This document shows, piece after piece, positions 1-7,888 of a stretch of 64,000 nucleotides of DNA; the first letter of the stretch is position 1, and every line of letters starts with the position of its first letter. The stretch lies in contig NZ_CP035490.1 of the NCBI RefSeq assembly GCF_004135205.1, positions 6,727,001 through 6,791,000 on the forward strand, given 5' to 3'. Made by a program: the position numbers and the translations under genes. The notes under the pieces were generated by a model. The model was not told where the DNA came from. It saw nothing but the letters and a program-made list of their open reading frames with translations, and made no database searches. This DNA is from Hahella sp. KA22. GTDB taxonomy: Bacteria > Pseudomonadota > Gammaproteobacteria > Pseudomonadales > Oleiphilaceae.

Positions 1-1
1 T

Positions 2-1621
2 GAGCGGCACAACTGGAAAGACATGTTGCAGCACGAAACCGTCGAGCAGGCCACCGCCCGGCGTATGGTGTTGTTGGTGGAGAAGCCCAGCAAAACCGCC
101 GCCGACTTCCAGGAACTGGACCGCCTTAGCAACCTGCTGGATAAGCTGGCCGGCATTGATTTAAAGAAAGCCAAAACCGCGAGGGAGAAAGCGCAGGCGG
201 AACACGGCGACGCCAGCGGCAACCGTAAGAAGAAAAAGCGCGGCGTTAAAAATGACGTCAGCGCGATTACCCCGGAGCGTCTGGAGACGATCCGCAAGGA
301 ACTGTTTTACGACTACCAGCACCGCTGGCACGACAACAAAAACCAGCGCACACGCTTTATTCTGAAGTCGCGCCAGATCGGCGCCACCTATTACTTTGCC
401 TGGGAGGCCTTCCAGGACGCCATCACGTCCGGCGATAACCAGATCTTTCTATCCGCCAGCCGTTCCCAGGCGGACATATTTAAAGCCTACATCCTCAAGT
501 TCGCGCGGGAGTATTTCGACACGGAATTGAAAGGCGTGGACGTGATCCCGCTCAGCAACGGCGCGGAGTTGCGCTTCGTGTCCACCAATGGCCGCACCGC
601 CCAGGGTTACCACGGTCATTTATACATTGATGAAGTGTTCTGGATTCCCGACTTTGACCGGCTCAACAAGTTGGCCAGCGGCATGGCGGCGCATAAGAAA
701 TGGCGCAAAACGTACTTTTCCACGCCATCGGTGAAAAGCCACGGCGCGTACACCTTGTGGAGCGGCGAGCGCTACAACGAGAGCCGCCGGCATAAGGTCG
801 AGTTTGATCTGTCGCGGGTGGCGTTACGGGAGGGCCAGCTGGGACCGGATAAGGTCTGGCGGAATGTGGTGACGGTAGAGGATGCGGCGGATCAGGGCTG
901 CGACCTGTTCGACATCGACGAGCTGAAACAGGAATACACGGAGGCGGAATTCAACAACCTGTTTATGTGCGCGTTCATGGAAGCGGGCTTGTCCGTGTTC
1001 AAGCTGGACGACTTGCTAAGCTGCGCCGTATGCAGCGGCGAGGTCTGGTCCGACTTCAAGCCCAGGCAGCCGCGCCCGTTTGCAAACTATCCCGTGTGGT
1101 TGGGCTACGATCCGGCGCGCACGGGGGATCGCTCCACCGTGGTGGTGGTGGCGCCGCCGATGCATCCCGCTGGTAAGTTCCGCGTGCTGGAAAAGATCCA
1201 GTTAAAAGGCGCGTTCAGCTATCAGGCGAACCGCATCAAGGATCTGTTAGGACGCTACAACGTGCAGTTTGTCGGCATCGACTGCACCGGCCCGGGCCTC
1301 GGCGTATTCGAACAGGTGAAATCCTTTTACCCTCGCGCCACGCCCATTCACTACAGCCTGAACGCCAAAACCGCCCTGGTGTTGAAAGCCATGGACGTGA
1401 TCGAAAACGCCCGCATTGAGTGGGACGCGGAGCACACGGACATTCCCCAGGCGTTCCTGCAGGTGAAGCAGACCACCACCGGCAACGACCTGGTCACCTA
1501 TGTGGCCGACCGCAGCAGCAAAACCGGCCACGCCGACGTGGCCTGGTCAATCATGCATGCACTTAGCAATGAACCCTTGGACCGTAAGCAGCGCCGTGGC
1601 TCCATCGCCATGGCCGGATAG
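2..1621 (+). CDS. Phage terminase large subunit (P2 gpP-like), 5' end outside window
   Basis: ATPase and nuclease that cuts and pumps phage DNA into proheads. The frame is open from base 2, upstream of the first ATG at 23, so the true start lies off the window. Numbering from that ATG, LKSRQIGATY near residues 114-123 is the P-loop-like motif of P2 gpP proteins and LYIDEVFWIP near 201-210 is the Walker B motif. The C-terminal RNase H-like nuclease half shows GYDPARTGD (about 362), GIDCTGPG (about 418) and GHADVAW (about 502), supplying the acidic residues. The portal gene follows after 14 bp on the same strand, consistent with a packaging operon. Family assignment is firm; only the N-terminus is missing. 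Confidence 0.93.
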   Translation, partial: ERHNWKDMLQHETVEQATARRMVLLVEKPSKTAADFQELDRLSNLLDKLAGIDLKKAKTAREKAQAEHGDASGNRKKKKRGVKNDVSAITPERLETIRKELFYDYQHRWHDNKNQRTRFILKSRQIGATYYFAWEAFQDAITSGDNQIFLSASRSQADIFKAYILKFAREYFDTELKGVDVIPLSNGAELRFVSTNGRTAQGYHGHLYIDEVFWIPDFDRLNKLASGMAAHKKWRKTYFSTPSVKSHGAYTLWSGERYNESRRHKVEFDLSRVALREGQLGPDKVWRNVVTVEDAADQGCDLFDIDELKQEYTEAEFNNLFMCAFMEAGLSVFKLDDLLSCAVCSGEVWSDFKPRQPRPFANYPVWLGYDPARTGDRSTVVVVAPPMHPAGKFRVLEKIQLKGAFSYQANRIKDLLGRYNVQFVGIDCTGPGLGVFEQVKSFYPRATPIHYSLNAKTALVLKAMDVIENARIEWDAEHTDIPQAFLQVKQTTTGNDLVTYVADRSSKTGHADVAWSIMHALSNEPLDRKQRRGSIAMAG

Positions 1622-1635
1622 AAGAGCATCCCCCT

Positions 1636-2622
1636 ATGAGCAAGCAAACTTCCCCGACAGCATTTAGCTTTGGCGCGCCCGAGGCCGTGTTAGACACGAC
1701 GCTGACCTCTTACCTGGGCGTGTTTCTGAATCCCCATGGCGACTATTACGCGCCGCCGGTCAGTCTCACCGGGCTGGCCAAACTGCTACGCGCCAACGCC
1801 CATCACGGGACTATTCCCTACTTTAAGCGCAACATGCTGCGCAAGTTTTACGTGCCGTCGCCCGTGCTCAGCGCCACCGATCTGGAGAGCGCCGGCTTCG
1901 ATTACCTGGTGTTTGGCATGTGCTACTTTCAGAAGCTCTTTAACCGCCTGGGTCAGATCGTCCGCCTGCAACACATTCCCGCGTTGAACATGCGGCGCAT
2001 GAAAGCGCCGGATCAGTTCTGTTTGCTTCAGCCTAACCTGATGGACCCGTTAGCATTTCGTCCAGGGGAAATCATTCAGTTAAAAGAGTACGACGTGAAT
2101 CAGCAGATCTATGGCGTCCCGCAATACCTGGGCGGCCTGCAATCCGTCTTGCTGAACGAAAGCGCAACGCTATTTAGGCGCAAGTACTACAACAACGGCG
2201 CGCACATGGGCTTTATCTTCTACACCGCCGATGCCCAGCTGGACCCCGAAGACGAACAATCTCTGAAGGAACAAATCCGCGCCAGCAAGGGCGTGGGCAA
2301 TTTTAGAAGCCTTTACATCAACATACCCGGCGGCAAACCCGACTCGGTGAAAATCATTCCCGTGGGCGACATCACCACCAAGGACGAATTCGAGCGGGTC
2401 AAGAATCTAAGCCGTAACGATGTATTAAGCATGTGGCGCATTCAGCCGGCGCTGGCCGGCATCATGCCGGAAAACACAGGAGGTTTTGGGGATATCGAAA
2501 AGATCAGCCGCGTTTACTACGAAAACGAAGTGGTCCCCATGCAGCATGTGTTTTTAAAATTGAATGACGAGCTACCTGGTCAAAAACAGATTCGCTTTAC
2601 GGAGCTGCCTAGCCAACCATAG
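1636..2622 (+). CDS. Phage portal protein (P2 gpQ/PBSX family)
   Basis: Forms the dodecameric ring at the capsid vertex through which DNA enters and exits. The 328-residue length and the pattern FGAPEAVL at the start, PVSLTGLAKLLRANAHHG, the long conserved centre (YGVPQYLGGLQSVLLNESATLFRRKYY is the family signature stretch, seen at about residues 156-182) and GGFGDIEK near the end are typical of gpQ-type portals. It follows the terminase directly on the same strand. In P2 itself the two genes diverge, so here the packaging genes are arranged differently. The gene looks intact. Confidence 0.93.
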   Translation: MSKQTSPTAFSFGAPEAVLDTTLTSYLGVFLNPHGDYYAPPVSLTGLAKLLRANAHHGTIPYFKRNMLRKFYVPSPVLSATDLESAGFDYLVFGMCYFQKLFNRLGQIVRLQHIPALNMRRMKAPDQFCLLQPNLMDPLAFRPGEIIQLKEYDVNQQIYGVPQYLGGLQSVLLNESATLFRRKYYNNGAHMGFIFYTADAQLDPEDEQSLKEQIRASKGVGNFRSLYINIPGGKPDSVKIIPVGDITTKDEFERVKNLSRNDVLSMWRIQPALAGIMPENTGGFGDIEKISRVYYENEVVPMQHVFLKLNDELPGQKQIRFTELPSQP

Positions 2623-2628
2623 CCAAGA

Positions 2629-2655
2629 GGTAATATCTACAATAAAAAGGGTAAT
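2629..2655. repeat. Two GGTAATAT motifs in front of the ogr-like gene
   Basis: GGTAATAT occurs at 2629-2636 and again at 2650-2657, exactly 21 bp (two helical turns) apart, between the portal stop and the zinc-finger gene. The same GGTAAG/T word is massed at 8636-8967 and is present in the cox/repressor control region at 11992. This suggests a site bound by a phage protein, possibly the repressor, Cox or the primase; the binder is not known. Confidence 0.4.
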
Positions 2656-2694
2656 ATGTTAGAATTCTGGCTTACAACGAAGGAATGAAAACTG

Positions 2695-2949
2695 ATGCAA
2701 GTTAACTGTAGCGAGTGCGGAAACAAAGCCATTATTACCAGTCGCCAAGTCTTGGACCCTAAGCTGGCGAATCTATATTGCGTCTGCAAAAACGCAGAGT
2801 GTGGACACAGCTTTGTCATGAATCTGGCGTTTAGCCATACGCTCAGCCCGTCGTCGTTTCAGGCTAAAAAAATGATGGTGGAAATGTTAAGGGGAATGGG
2901 TCAGGCCGAGCAGTTAGAACTGCTGGCCCAGGCTCGAAGCAACGCATGA
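2695..2949 (+). CDS. ogr: Ogr/Delta-family zinc-finger late-gene activator
   Basis: Small phage transcription activator that recruits RNA polymerase to late promoters in P2-like phages. The 84-residue protein begins MQVNCSECGNKA and has CxxC at residues 5-8 followed by C-x4-C (CKNAECGHSF, about residues 31-36), the four-cysteine zinc site of Ogr/Delta proteins. Length matches the 72-81 residue family closely. A Shine-Dalgarno sequence (AAGGAA) lies 8 bp before the ATG. It sits after the portal gene and before the accessory block. Confidence 0.9.
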   Translation: MQVNCSECGNKAIITSRQVLDPKLANLYCVCKNAECGHSFVMNLAFSHTLSPSSFQAKKMMVEMLRGMGQAEQLELLAQARSNA

Positions 2950-2951
2950 TA

Positions 2952-3155
2952 TTATTTCAAATCCTTATTAATAATCCCCTGCGCCTCCTCTATTCTTTCT
3001 CTCACGTGCTCAATCACTAGGCTGTAACCCTGCTGACATTGCTGGCTCATTTCAGGCCATGATCTATCTGTCATTGAAAATTGCACGAATTCTAAAATCT
3101 GCTGGCTCTCCGCCAGTCGCTCCAAAGCGTCAATTTTTTTCATCCTGGACGTCAA
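2952..3155 (-). CDS. Small helical protein, candidate SOS-controlled phage gene
   Basis: A 67-residue, charged, mostly helical protein with no family I recognise. A TTG at 3155 has a GGAG sequence 8 bp upstream and is the likely start; an ATG at 3143 is the alternative. It converges on the ogr-like gene. Its upstream region carries a perfect LexA-type box at 3274-3289, about 120 bp before the start. In phage 186 the LexA-controlled tum antirepressor frees the prophage from repression, so a comparable induction role is an inference from context only; no sequence similarity to Tum is claimed. Confidence 0.55.
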   Translation of the reverse strand: MTSRMKKIDALERLAESQQILEFVQFSMTDRSWPEMSQQCQQGYSLVIEHVRERIEEAQGIINKDLK

Positions 3156-3273
3156 TACTTAAACTCCGATTTACTTCCTACGCTGCGTCTACAGTCCAGC
3201 ATCTCCGCCCTTACAATACCCCGACAACTTTGGGGGCTTATAAATCAGATCTCACCTTAGCTTTCACGGATAA

Positions 3274-3289
3274 CTGTATGTAAATACAG
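3274..3289. promoter_or_regulatory. Perfect LexA (SOS) box
   Basis: CTGTATGTAAATACAG fits the gammaproteobacterial consensus CTGT-N8-ACAG exactly, with a fully symmetric 6-bp dyad around GTAA and an AT-rich centre. It lies between the leftward gene ending at 2952 and the rightward gene starting at 3588, so it could control either. The leftward start is nearer (about 120 bp) and a TTATAA -10-like element lies between. Confidence 0.65.
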
Positions 3290-3587
3290 AGTGTATATAT
3301 GACACTTTTTTGACGATAAAGTGTGTAACAAAAGTATAGTTTTTTTTGTATTTTTGTGAACCCTGCCACATAAATCCAGTAAAGACCGTACTTGCAGGAG
3401 GGTAGCTCTTTATTGGTTATTAATGTGATGTTTGCCAATTATGCGCAGCGCGCTCTATCTGTGATATTAAAAGTTACGTTAAGCATGAAGGGCATTATGC
3501 GTTAATGTCGCTTATATCCCTGCATGTATACTAATTTTATTCTTGCATTTTAATTAATGAAAAGAAGGAAAGCAGAGGAAGCGAATA
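3290..3587. other. AT-rich leader region before the 3588 gene
   Basis: No supported gene. It contains a 7-bp inverted repeat (ACACTTT/AAAGTGT, 3302-3324) just after the LexA box, a run of T residues near 3340, and a purine-rich ribosome binding site (AGAGGAAG) ahead of the ATG at 3588. Base composition is clearly more AT-rich than the packaging genes, marking the left border of the accessory block. Confidence 0.5.
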
Positions 3588-4364
3588 ATGATACCAGAAC
3601 CAAATACTATAAGTTCAGCAATAGTTAACTCTACTCCTGTCGGCGTAAACCCAAATCTTGGCGAGATTGCAGCTACTATAGTGCAAGATCTATATGTCTG
3701 CACCAGCCCTGTTAATTCTACTTTGTCCAATACTTCGGCAAAGATAAATGATCTTGCAAAGAAATTTCAAGATACATTAATGACATATCAATCAGAAGAC
3801 ATTGGAATGGATTTTGATGTAGCCATAGCGTTACTACGAACATGGGTTTTTGTAGCGGAAAACTCTTGTAAAAATACATTCCCTAAATCTGGCATAACTC
3901 TTCGATTTGATGTTAACCCTAAGAGAAATAGATATGGTAATCGTGAGAGAATTCTACCTGTTAATGGAGTGGGCTATTACGAATATCAAGAACAAGGGGT
4001 AAGTGCATTCACTAAAAGAATGTTCATTTGTCCAAATAACCGCAACGATATCTGGATTACCGACCACGGAACTCATAATGGTGGATATACTGGACCCCAA
4101 ACTACTCGTTTTATGAGAGGAGAGATTCCGAGCGTAGATGGAAGATATAGAGCAGTATGGTATAAGTGGAATCAAGGGGAGTGGTATAAATGGAGATTAA
4201 CTCCCGGTGTTATACAACCAGGGAGCTTGGGAGACAAGGCAGCCTATGATCGTATGGATATTTTAGGAAGAAATTGTGATCTTGGGAGAAAGATTGTACA
4301 AATAGCATTGGCAAATCCGAATGAGCCATCGAAAAATATAATTAATTGGGCTCGACAATTGTAA
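3588..4364 (+). CDS. Unrecognised accessory protein, prophage cargo
   Basis: A 258-residue soluble-looking protein with no signal peptide or membrane segment and no family I recognise. The first ~70 residues are low-complexity and Asn/Ser/Thr-rich. The C-terminal two thirds hold dense aromatic and basic patches, such as FDVNPKRNRYGNRE (about 110-123), ITDHGTHNGGYTGP (about 158-171) and WYKWNQGEWYKWRL (about 192-205). The AT-rich codon use differs sharply from the GC-rich terminase and portal genes, indicating separate acquisition. It stands alone between the LexA-box region and a downstream hairpin. Its position, between portal/ogr and replication genes of a P2-like phage, is a known site for host-benefit or anti-phage genes; function is otherwise unknown. 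Confidence 0.75.
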   Translation: MIPEPNTISSAIVNSTPVGVNPNLGEIAATIVQDLYVCTSPVNSTLSNTSAKINDLAKKFQDTLMTYQSEDIGMDFDVAIALLRTWVFVAENSCKNTFPKSGITLRFDVNPKRNRYGNRERILPVNGVGYYEYQEQGVSAFTKRMFICPNNRNDIWITDHGTHNGGYTGPQTTRFMRGEIPSVDGRYRAVWYKWNQGEWYKWRLTPGVIQPGSLGDKAAYDRMDILGRNCDLGRKIVQIALANPNEPSKNIINWARQL

Positions 4365-4430
4365 TCTACGGAAGCCAATACATTTTGAAAACTTCCCTTT
4401 TCTCAGAAAGCTGAAATATGAATTCCATTA

Positions 4431-4470
4431 AGTAGAGAGCCTGCAATTCTAATATTTCAGGCTCTCTACT
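4431..4470 (+). terminator. Perfect 13-bp stem hairpin after the 3588 gene
   Basis: AGTAGAGAGCCTG at 4431-4443 is perfectly complementary to 4458-4470, with a 14-nt AT-rich loop. No T run follows on either side, so it may terminate weakly or act as an mRNA 3' end or attenuator. The rest of 4365-4799 contains no supported gene; it holds one copy of the 38-bp imperfect direct repeat at 4643-4680. Confidence 0.5.
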
Positions 4471-4642
4471 AGTTAGCTAAAGTAAGGTTAAGTATAACTG
4501 CCAGTATTAGGATACCTTGTTTCTTATCAATCCTTATTAGTCGCTCTCCCCTATCTCTAAAGCATTACGTCGTCCCGCCCTCCACCTAATTACTTCAGCT
4601 AAGTGATTGCATAACCATCATGTAGGAAAATAAGTTGCTAAT

Positions 4643-4680
4643 GCTTTCTTCTTTACCTTCCACCAGGTAGAATCACACTT
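4643..4680. repeat. Imperfect 38-bp direct repeat, copy 1
   Basis: Matches 7851-7888 in the same orientation at 31 of 38 positions, including an exact shared 13-mer GTAGAATCACACT at 4667-4679. The two copies bracket a 3.2-kb stretch containing the unrecognised membrane genes and the exonuclease gene. Confidence 0.6.
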
Positions 4681-4799
4681 TGGCCACCATATAAGTGAGC
4701 AATATTAAAACCTCATTTATTTAGTCTAGCCGTGGGAAGCCTTTCCTCTGAACTAGATATTAGCCGAAAGTCCACATCAACAAACATCTACTTTATGTA

Positions 4800-5669
4800 T
4801 TGAGAAAAATGGAAAAAATTTATTTAATTGCCTCCATAGCCCTTGTGATGATTGTAAGTTATAAAACAAAAAACACTCACGCTCGGCTTGTAGTCGGAGC
4901 ATTAATGGCAACTTATTACTTATCGTTTTTTCCATATATAGATATCTATGCGTCGTTAGCCGAGGAGTCTACTGCGTTTATTCAGGCTGTATTTTTTGTT
5001 CCATTTATTATTATCTGCCTGATATGTTTAACAAAGCGGGTCACAAATGCCAACTTCATACTGAGTGGTATTTGTATTCCAGTTTTCGTTTTATCTTACG
5101 CAATAACATCAGAGTTTGATGTTAAAATAAAAAACATGATTGCAATACAATCAGGCCTGTTCGATAAAGCACTGCCATTTCCCAAAAGCATAGAACAAGA
5201 AGGTGATAAAAAAGAGTTTTATTTCCCTGAAATGGGGGTGTCTTTAGTGGCTAGCATAAAATGGAACAAACAATATTTACAGTCACCATATTTCCCGTAT
5301 ATTAGCTATTCAGAAAATGAGAATGAAATTGCTGAGATAAGACCAAAGTGTTTCAGCCCACCTACCATTTCCATACCAGAATCAATAATAGACTTATCGC
5401 AAAGAAAAGAGATTATAGATATTGAGTGCTATACCAACAATGAAATTTATTCATGCCTGATACTGGAAAATAAAAGTTCACAGTATTTCCAAAAATGGCA
5501 TTGGATAGCTATCAGCAAGTCTAACTCACGGTCAGCTCAAATTGATATTATACAGTATGAGGACGGTGCGTTTATTGAAAGGGAAATTAAAAGCTTGCTC
5601 TCATCTATAAAACTGGGGCAGCCGAATAGTGAAAGCTGCCCACTGATAGTTCCATCTGAATGGCTATAA
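4800..5669 (+). CDS. Unrecognised membrane protein, prophage cargo
   Basis: A 289-residue protein (TTG at 4800, or ATG at 4809) with four hydrophobic segments in the first ~110 residues: about 8-22, 31-50, 65-82 and 90-105. A roughly 170-residue polar domain rich in Lys, Glu, Ile and Tyr follows. No catalytic motif is apparent. The AT-rich coding and isolated position between convergent neighbours suggest an accessory (moron) gene. A membrane anchor with a large extramembrane domain would suit superinfection exclusion or surface modification, but this is only a guess from topology. It converges on the 5674 gene with a 4-bp gap. Confidence 0.75.
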   Translation: MRKMEKIYLIASIALVMIVSYKTKNTHARLVVGALMATYYLSFFPYIDIYASLAEESTAFIQAVFFVPFIIICLICLTKRVTNANFILSGICIPVFVLSYAITSEFDVKIKNMIAIQSGLFDKALPFPKSIEQEGDKKEFYFPEMGVSLVASIKWNKQYLQSPYFPYISYSENENEIAEIRPKCFSPPTISIPESIIDLSQRKEIIDIECYTNNEIYSCLILENKSSQYFQKWHWIAISKSNSRSAQIDIIQYEDGAFIEREIKSLLSSIKLGQPNSESCPLIVPSEWL

Positions 5670-5673
5670 AATA

Positions 5674-6030
5674 TTACTCTGAAGAAGGCTCAATCAGGCT
5701 GCGCATTTCTTCACAACTCCAGCTTTCATAGCCAGTGCTATCCGCTGCCATTTTAAAGAGCATGTACCTTTGTCCTTCAACCGCTGAAGAAGTAGCCATC
5801 CATGCTTCATATGCATTATCGTCAGCAGTTAGCTTCTGATCCAGTTTCTTAGTGATATACGCCACTCTTTCCTCGTGGGATAAAGCATCCACGTCACCTT
5901 CTTTAGACAGCTCTTTAAATGATGAGCAAACTATATCAAAGTCATTTTCATCCACCTTTGAAAGAAAGGTGAATGCGGTTGCTGAGACCACGAAAAAAAC
6001 AACAATCAACCCAATAAATTTAGCTTTCAT
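5674..6030 (-). CDS. Small membrane-anchored or exported protein
   Basis: A 118-residue protein starting MKAKFIGLIVVFFVVSATAF, an N-terminal hydrophobic segment that could be an uncleaved anchor or a signal peptide without an obvious lipobox. The remaining ~95 residues are acidic and helical, with two Cys (about 35 and 107). It belongs to a leftward cluster with the 6059 and 6648 genes, separated by 28 and 16 bp, which look co-transcribed. No family recognised. Confidence 0.65.
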   Translation of the reverse strand: MKAKFIGLIVVFFVVSATAFTFLSKVDENDFDIVCSSFKELSKEGDVDALSHEERVAYITKKLDQKLTADDNAYEAWMATSSAVEGQRYMLFKMAADSTGYESWSCEEMRSLIEPSSE

Positions 6031-6058
6031 TATTTAGCCTACAATCCCTATATAGTTA

Positions 6059-6631
6059 CTAAAATTTTCGTACGGTGATATTCGATATAGCTAATCGTCC
6101 ATTCGAATCCATTCTAAATGGATGCGCAGGACGTATAATTTGAACGGCTACTTTCGGTTTATAGTCATGAACAGGATTGTTATTTTTATCCACTATATAA
6201 ACCCATAAACCATTAGGATGTTGCCAGCTAGTACCACCTAAGCTTGCGATAGTCATTGCGTTAATAAATGGGGGTTTTGATGCGTAGTGATAACAAATTT
6301 TTATCCCTTCGTTGTAAGGGGCTCCTTCAGCAGCTTTTACAGCTCTAAGCTTGATGTTCATGTCATCATCAACAACTGATTTAAAGATGCCAACTACTGT
6401 AGAAGCTACCGCCGCAGCCCCCCCGAAAAGACCCGTTGCGTATATCCCTAAGTCTCCCTTGTCTGGCATATTCTTATTTACAGCATAGTCTGTGGCCCAT
6501 ACTGCTGGAGTAATAAATTTGCCTATTGTGCTGTAACCACTTTTTTCTAAGCCCATAGACGCGATGGTTCCGCCTACGGATTTTATAGTTGAGTTGTGGT
6601 CAATAACTGCTTGCTGTACGCCGCTCATCAT
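6059..6631 (-). CDS. Unrecognised protein with glycine-rich membrane segment
   Basis: A 190-residue protein. Residues about 60-95 contain a small-residue-rich hydrophobic stretch (YATGLFGGAAAVASTVVGIF) of the kind that inserts in membranes or packs as a glycine zipper. The C-terminal ~90 residues look like a compact beta domain (GLWVYIVDKNNNPVHDYKP). The arrangement resembles pore-forming or exclusion proteins in general layout only; no homology is asserted. It lies in the middle of the leftward three-gene cluster, with a Shine-Dalgarno sequence (GAGG) just upstream of the ATG pair. Confidence 0.65.
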   Translation of the reverse strand: MMSGVQQAVIDHNSTIKSVGGTIASMGLEKSGYSTIGKFITPAVWATDYAVNKNMPDKGDLGIYATGLFGGAAAVASTVVGIFKSVVDDDMNIKLRAVKAAEGAPYNEGIKICYHYASKPPFINAMTIASLGGTSWQHPNGLWVYIVDKNNNPVHDYKPKVAVQIIRPAHPFRMDSNGRLAISNITVRKF

Positions 6632-6647
6632 ATCCTCTCAATTTGGT

Positions 6648-6890
6648 TTAAATAAGAATTTTGGTCTTAATAAACTCAACAAGAATGGCTACAACCTTCG
6701 CTATGTTTTCAGTTAGTTTTTTCTTTATCTCATGTAAGGCTAAAAAGCGAAACATTGTTACTTCTAAGCAAAGAAATAAGCCAAAGAAAAATGAAACCTG
6801 AAGATAGAAGTTGAGTTTCTTTTGAGGTGAAAAATCCCTATTTATAGATGTTGCTTCGAATGAAGATGTGGATAAATTGTAATCAACCAC
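6648..6890 (-). CDS. Small membrane protein
   Basis: An 80-residue protein with a central hydrophobic segment (LQVSFFFGLFLCLEVTMFRFLAL, about residues 31-53) and a second amphipathic/hydrophobic segment at the C-terminus (VVAILVEFIKTKILI). First gene of the leftward cluster 6890-5674. AT-rich, no family recognised. It might form a membrane complex with the two downstream gene products. Confidence 0.5.
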   Translation of the reverse strand: MVDYNLSTSSFEATSINRDFSPQKKLNFYLQVSFFFGLFLCLEVTMFRFLALHEIKKKLTENIAKVVAILVEFIKTKILI

Positions 6891-7010
6891 GAGAAAGAAA
6901 TAAATCGGCCATATGGTATACGGAGCTTGTGCGTAGATAGTATGTATGCATTAGAAACACTTCCTTAAACTTTTATATTGCCGTAAAGCAATGCGGCCTT
7001 CACCGTAACC

Positions 7011-7032
7011 CCTGGCTACTGAGGTAGCCAGG
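7011..7032. terminator. Hairpin downstream of the exonuclease gene
   Basis: CCTGGCTAC (7011-7019) pairs perfectly with GTAGCCAGG (7024-7032) around a TGAG tetraloop, 10 bp beyond the stop of the leftward exonuclease gene. There is no T run, so it may be a weak intrinsic terminator. Confidence 0.45.
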
Positions 7033-7041
7033 AATCTGTAT

Positions 7042-7611
7042 TCACGATAATTTTGCTAATAATTTCGAATATACGCTTCCAATCACTTCAACGGTAGTAA
7101 AGCAGTCCGCCACTGCCCGGTGGGCTCCATACACTTCTATGCCCATTTGCTTGGCAGCCTTGGCTAAGCTCTGCCTTCTATAGCCGCCTCGTTTTGCGTC
7201 GGGCTCTTTCCGATACCTTGAGTATGCATCCATGGCGCATTGCCAGTCTGCTTCTATCATCGGTAATCCGTATGCGGCGCAGGTCTGCATTAATAGCCGA
7301 TTGTCAAAGCTCGCATTGTAGGCCACCACGGTTTTTCCGCTGATCACTCGCCTAAGCGCAAGGTATACATCGGGAAAGTTTGGCTTGCTCGCCAAGCTAT
7401 CATTGGTTATGCCGTGAATGTCTGTGGCTTCGTCCGGCACCGGATTAAGCGGGCGCACCAGCTGATCAAACAGCACTTTCCCGCGCATATCCATGACGCT
7501 GATTTCTATCACTTCCGCCTGGTCGTCCAGGCCTGTGGTTTCCGTATCCAGCACCACCACTTGGGGGCTGTATATCCATCCTTTTAAGAGTTCCAATAAT
7601 TCGTCATTCAC
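7042..7611 (-). CDS. DnaQ-like 3'-5' exonuclease (DEDDh)
   Basis: A 189-residue exonuclease of the DNA polymerase III epsilon superfamily. It has Exo I DTETTG (D22, E24), Exo II YNASFDN (D103) and Exo III with H164 and D169 in GAHRAVADC, so all DEDDh residues are present. It likely hydrolyses single-stranded DNA or RNA 3' ends. Similar stand-alone exonucleases accompany phage and plasmid replication genes. It is AT-balanced and closer in composition to the phage early genes than to the cargo cluster on its left, suggesting it belongs to the leftward early region. Confidence 0.9.
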   Translation of the reverse strand: MNDELLELLKGWIYSPQVVVLDTETTGLDDQAEVIEISVMDMRGKVLFDQLVRPLNPVPDEATDIHGITNDSLASKPNFPDVYLALRRVISGKTVVAYNASFDNRLLMQTCAAYGLPMIEADWQCAMDAYSRYRKEPDAKRGGYRRQSLAKAAKQMGIEVYGAHRAVADCFTTVEVIGSVYSKLLAKLS

Positions 7612-7630
7612 TTTTACTTTGTCCTAATTA

Positions 7631-7659
7631 GCAGAGGGCGAACGGTTGCGGCCCTCTGC
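7631..7659 (-). terminator. Hairpin between small phage gene and exonuclease gene
   Basis: GCAGAGGGC (7631-7639) pairs perfectly with GCCCTCTGC (7651-7659) over an 11-nt loop. It lies 17 bp past the stop of the leftward 7676 gene and upstream of the exonuclease start, so it may reduce read-through. Confidence 0.5.
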
Positions 7660-7675
7660 TTGTGCTTCCATTTAG

Positions 7676-7843
7676 TTAATTCATATCGTCAATATTAACT
7701 GGCGTAACGTCGTTGCTTTCACTTGTCGTCTGCGTTGCTCTTTTGTTCCTGTCTCTTAACCTGCGGTGGTACTCGCCGCCTTTCACTAGATGCTTTAGCC
7801 AGGCGATGACGTGGCCGTTGTGTTTCGGGTGTTTGCGTTCCAT
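7676..7843 (-). CDS. Small basic phage protein
   Basis: A 55-residue protein if begun at the ATG at 7843 (GTG at 7864 is possible, giving 62). It starts MERKHPKHNGHVIAWLKHL, is strongly basic with many His and Arg, and ends in a polar acidic tail. No family recognised. It is part of the leftward early operon of the prophage, just after the 45-residue ORF, and the second 38-bp direct repeat copy overlaps its upstream end. Confidence 0.45.
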   Translation of the reverse strand: MERKHPKHNGHVIAWLKHLVKGGEYHRRLRDRNKRATQTTSESNDVTPVNIDDMN

Positions 7844-7850
7844 TGCCGGC

Positions 7851-7888
7851 GCTTTCCTCTGCACGTTTCACCACGTAGAATCACACTC
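7851..7888. repeat. Imperfect 38-bp direct repeat, copy 2
   Basis: Second copy of the repeat at 4643-4680 (31 of 38 identical, exact 13-mer at 7875-7887). It overlaps the 3' end of the short ORF at 7881-8018 and the alternative start of the 7676 gene. Confidence 0.6.
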
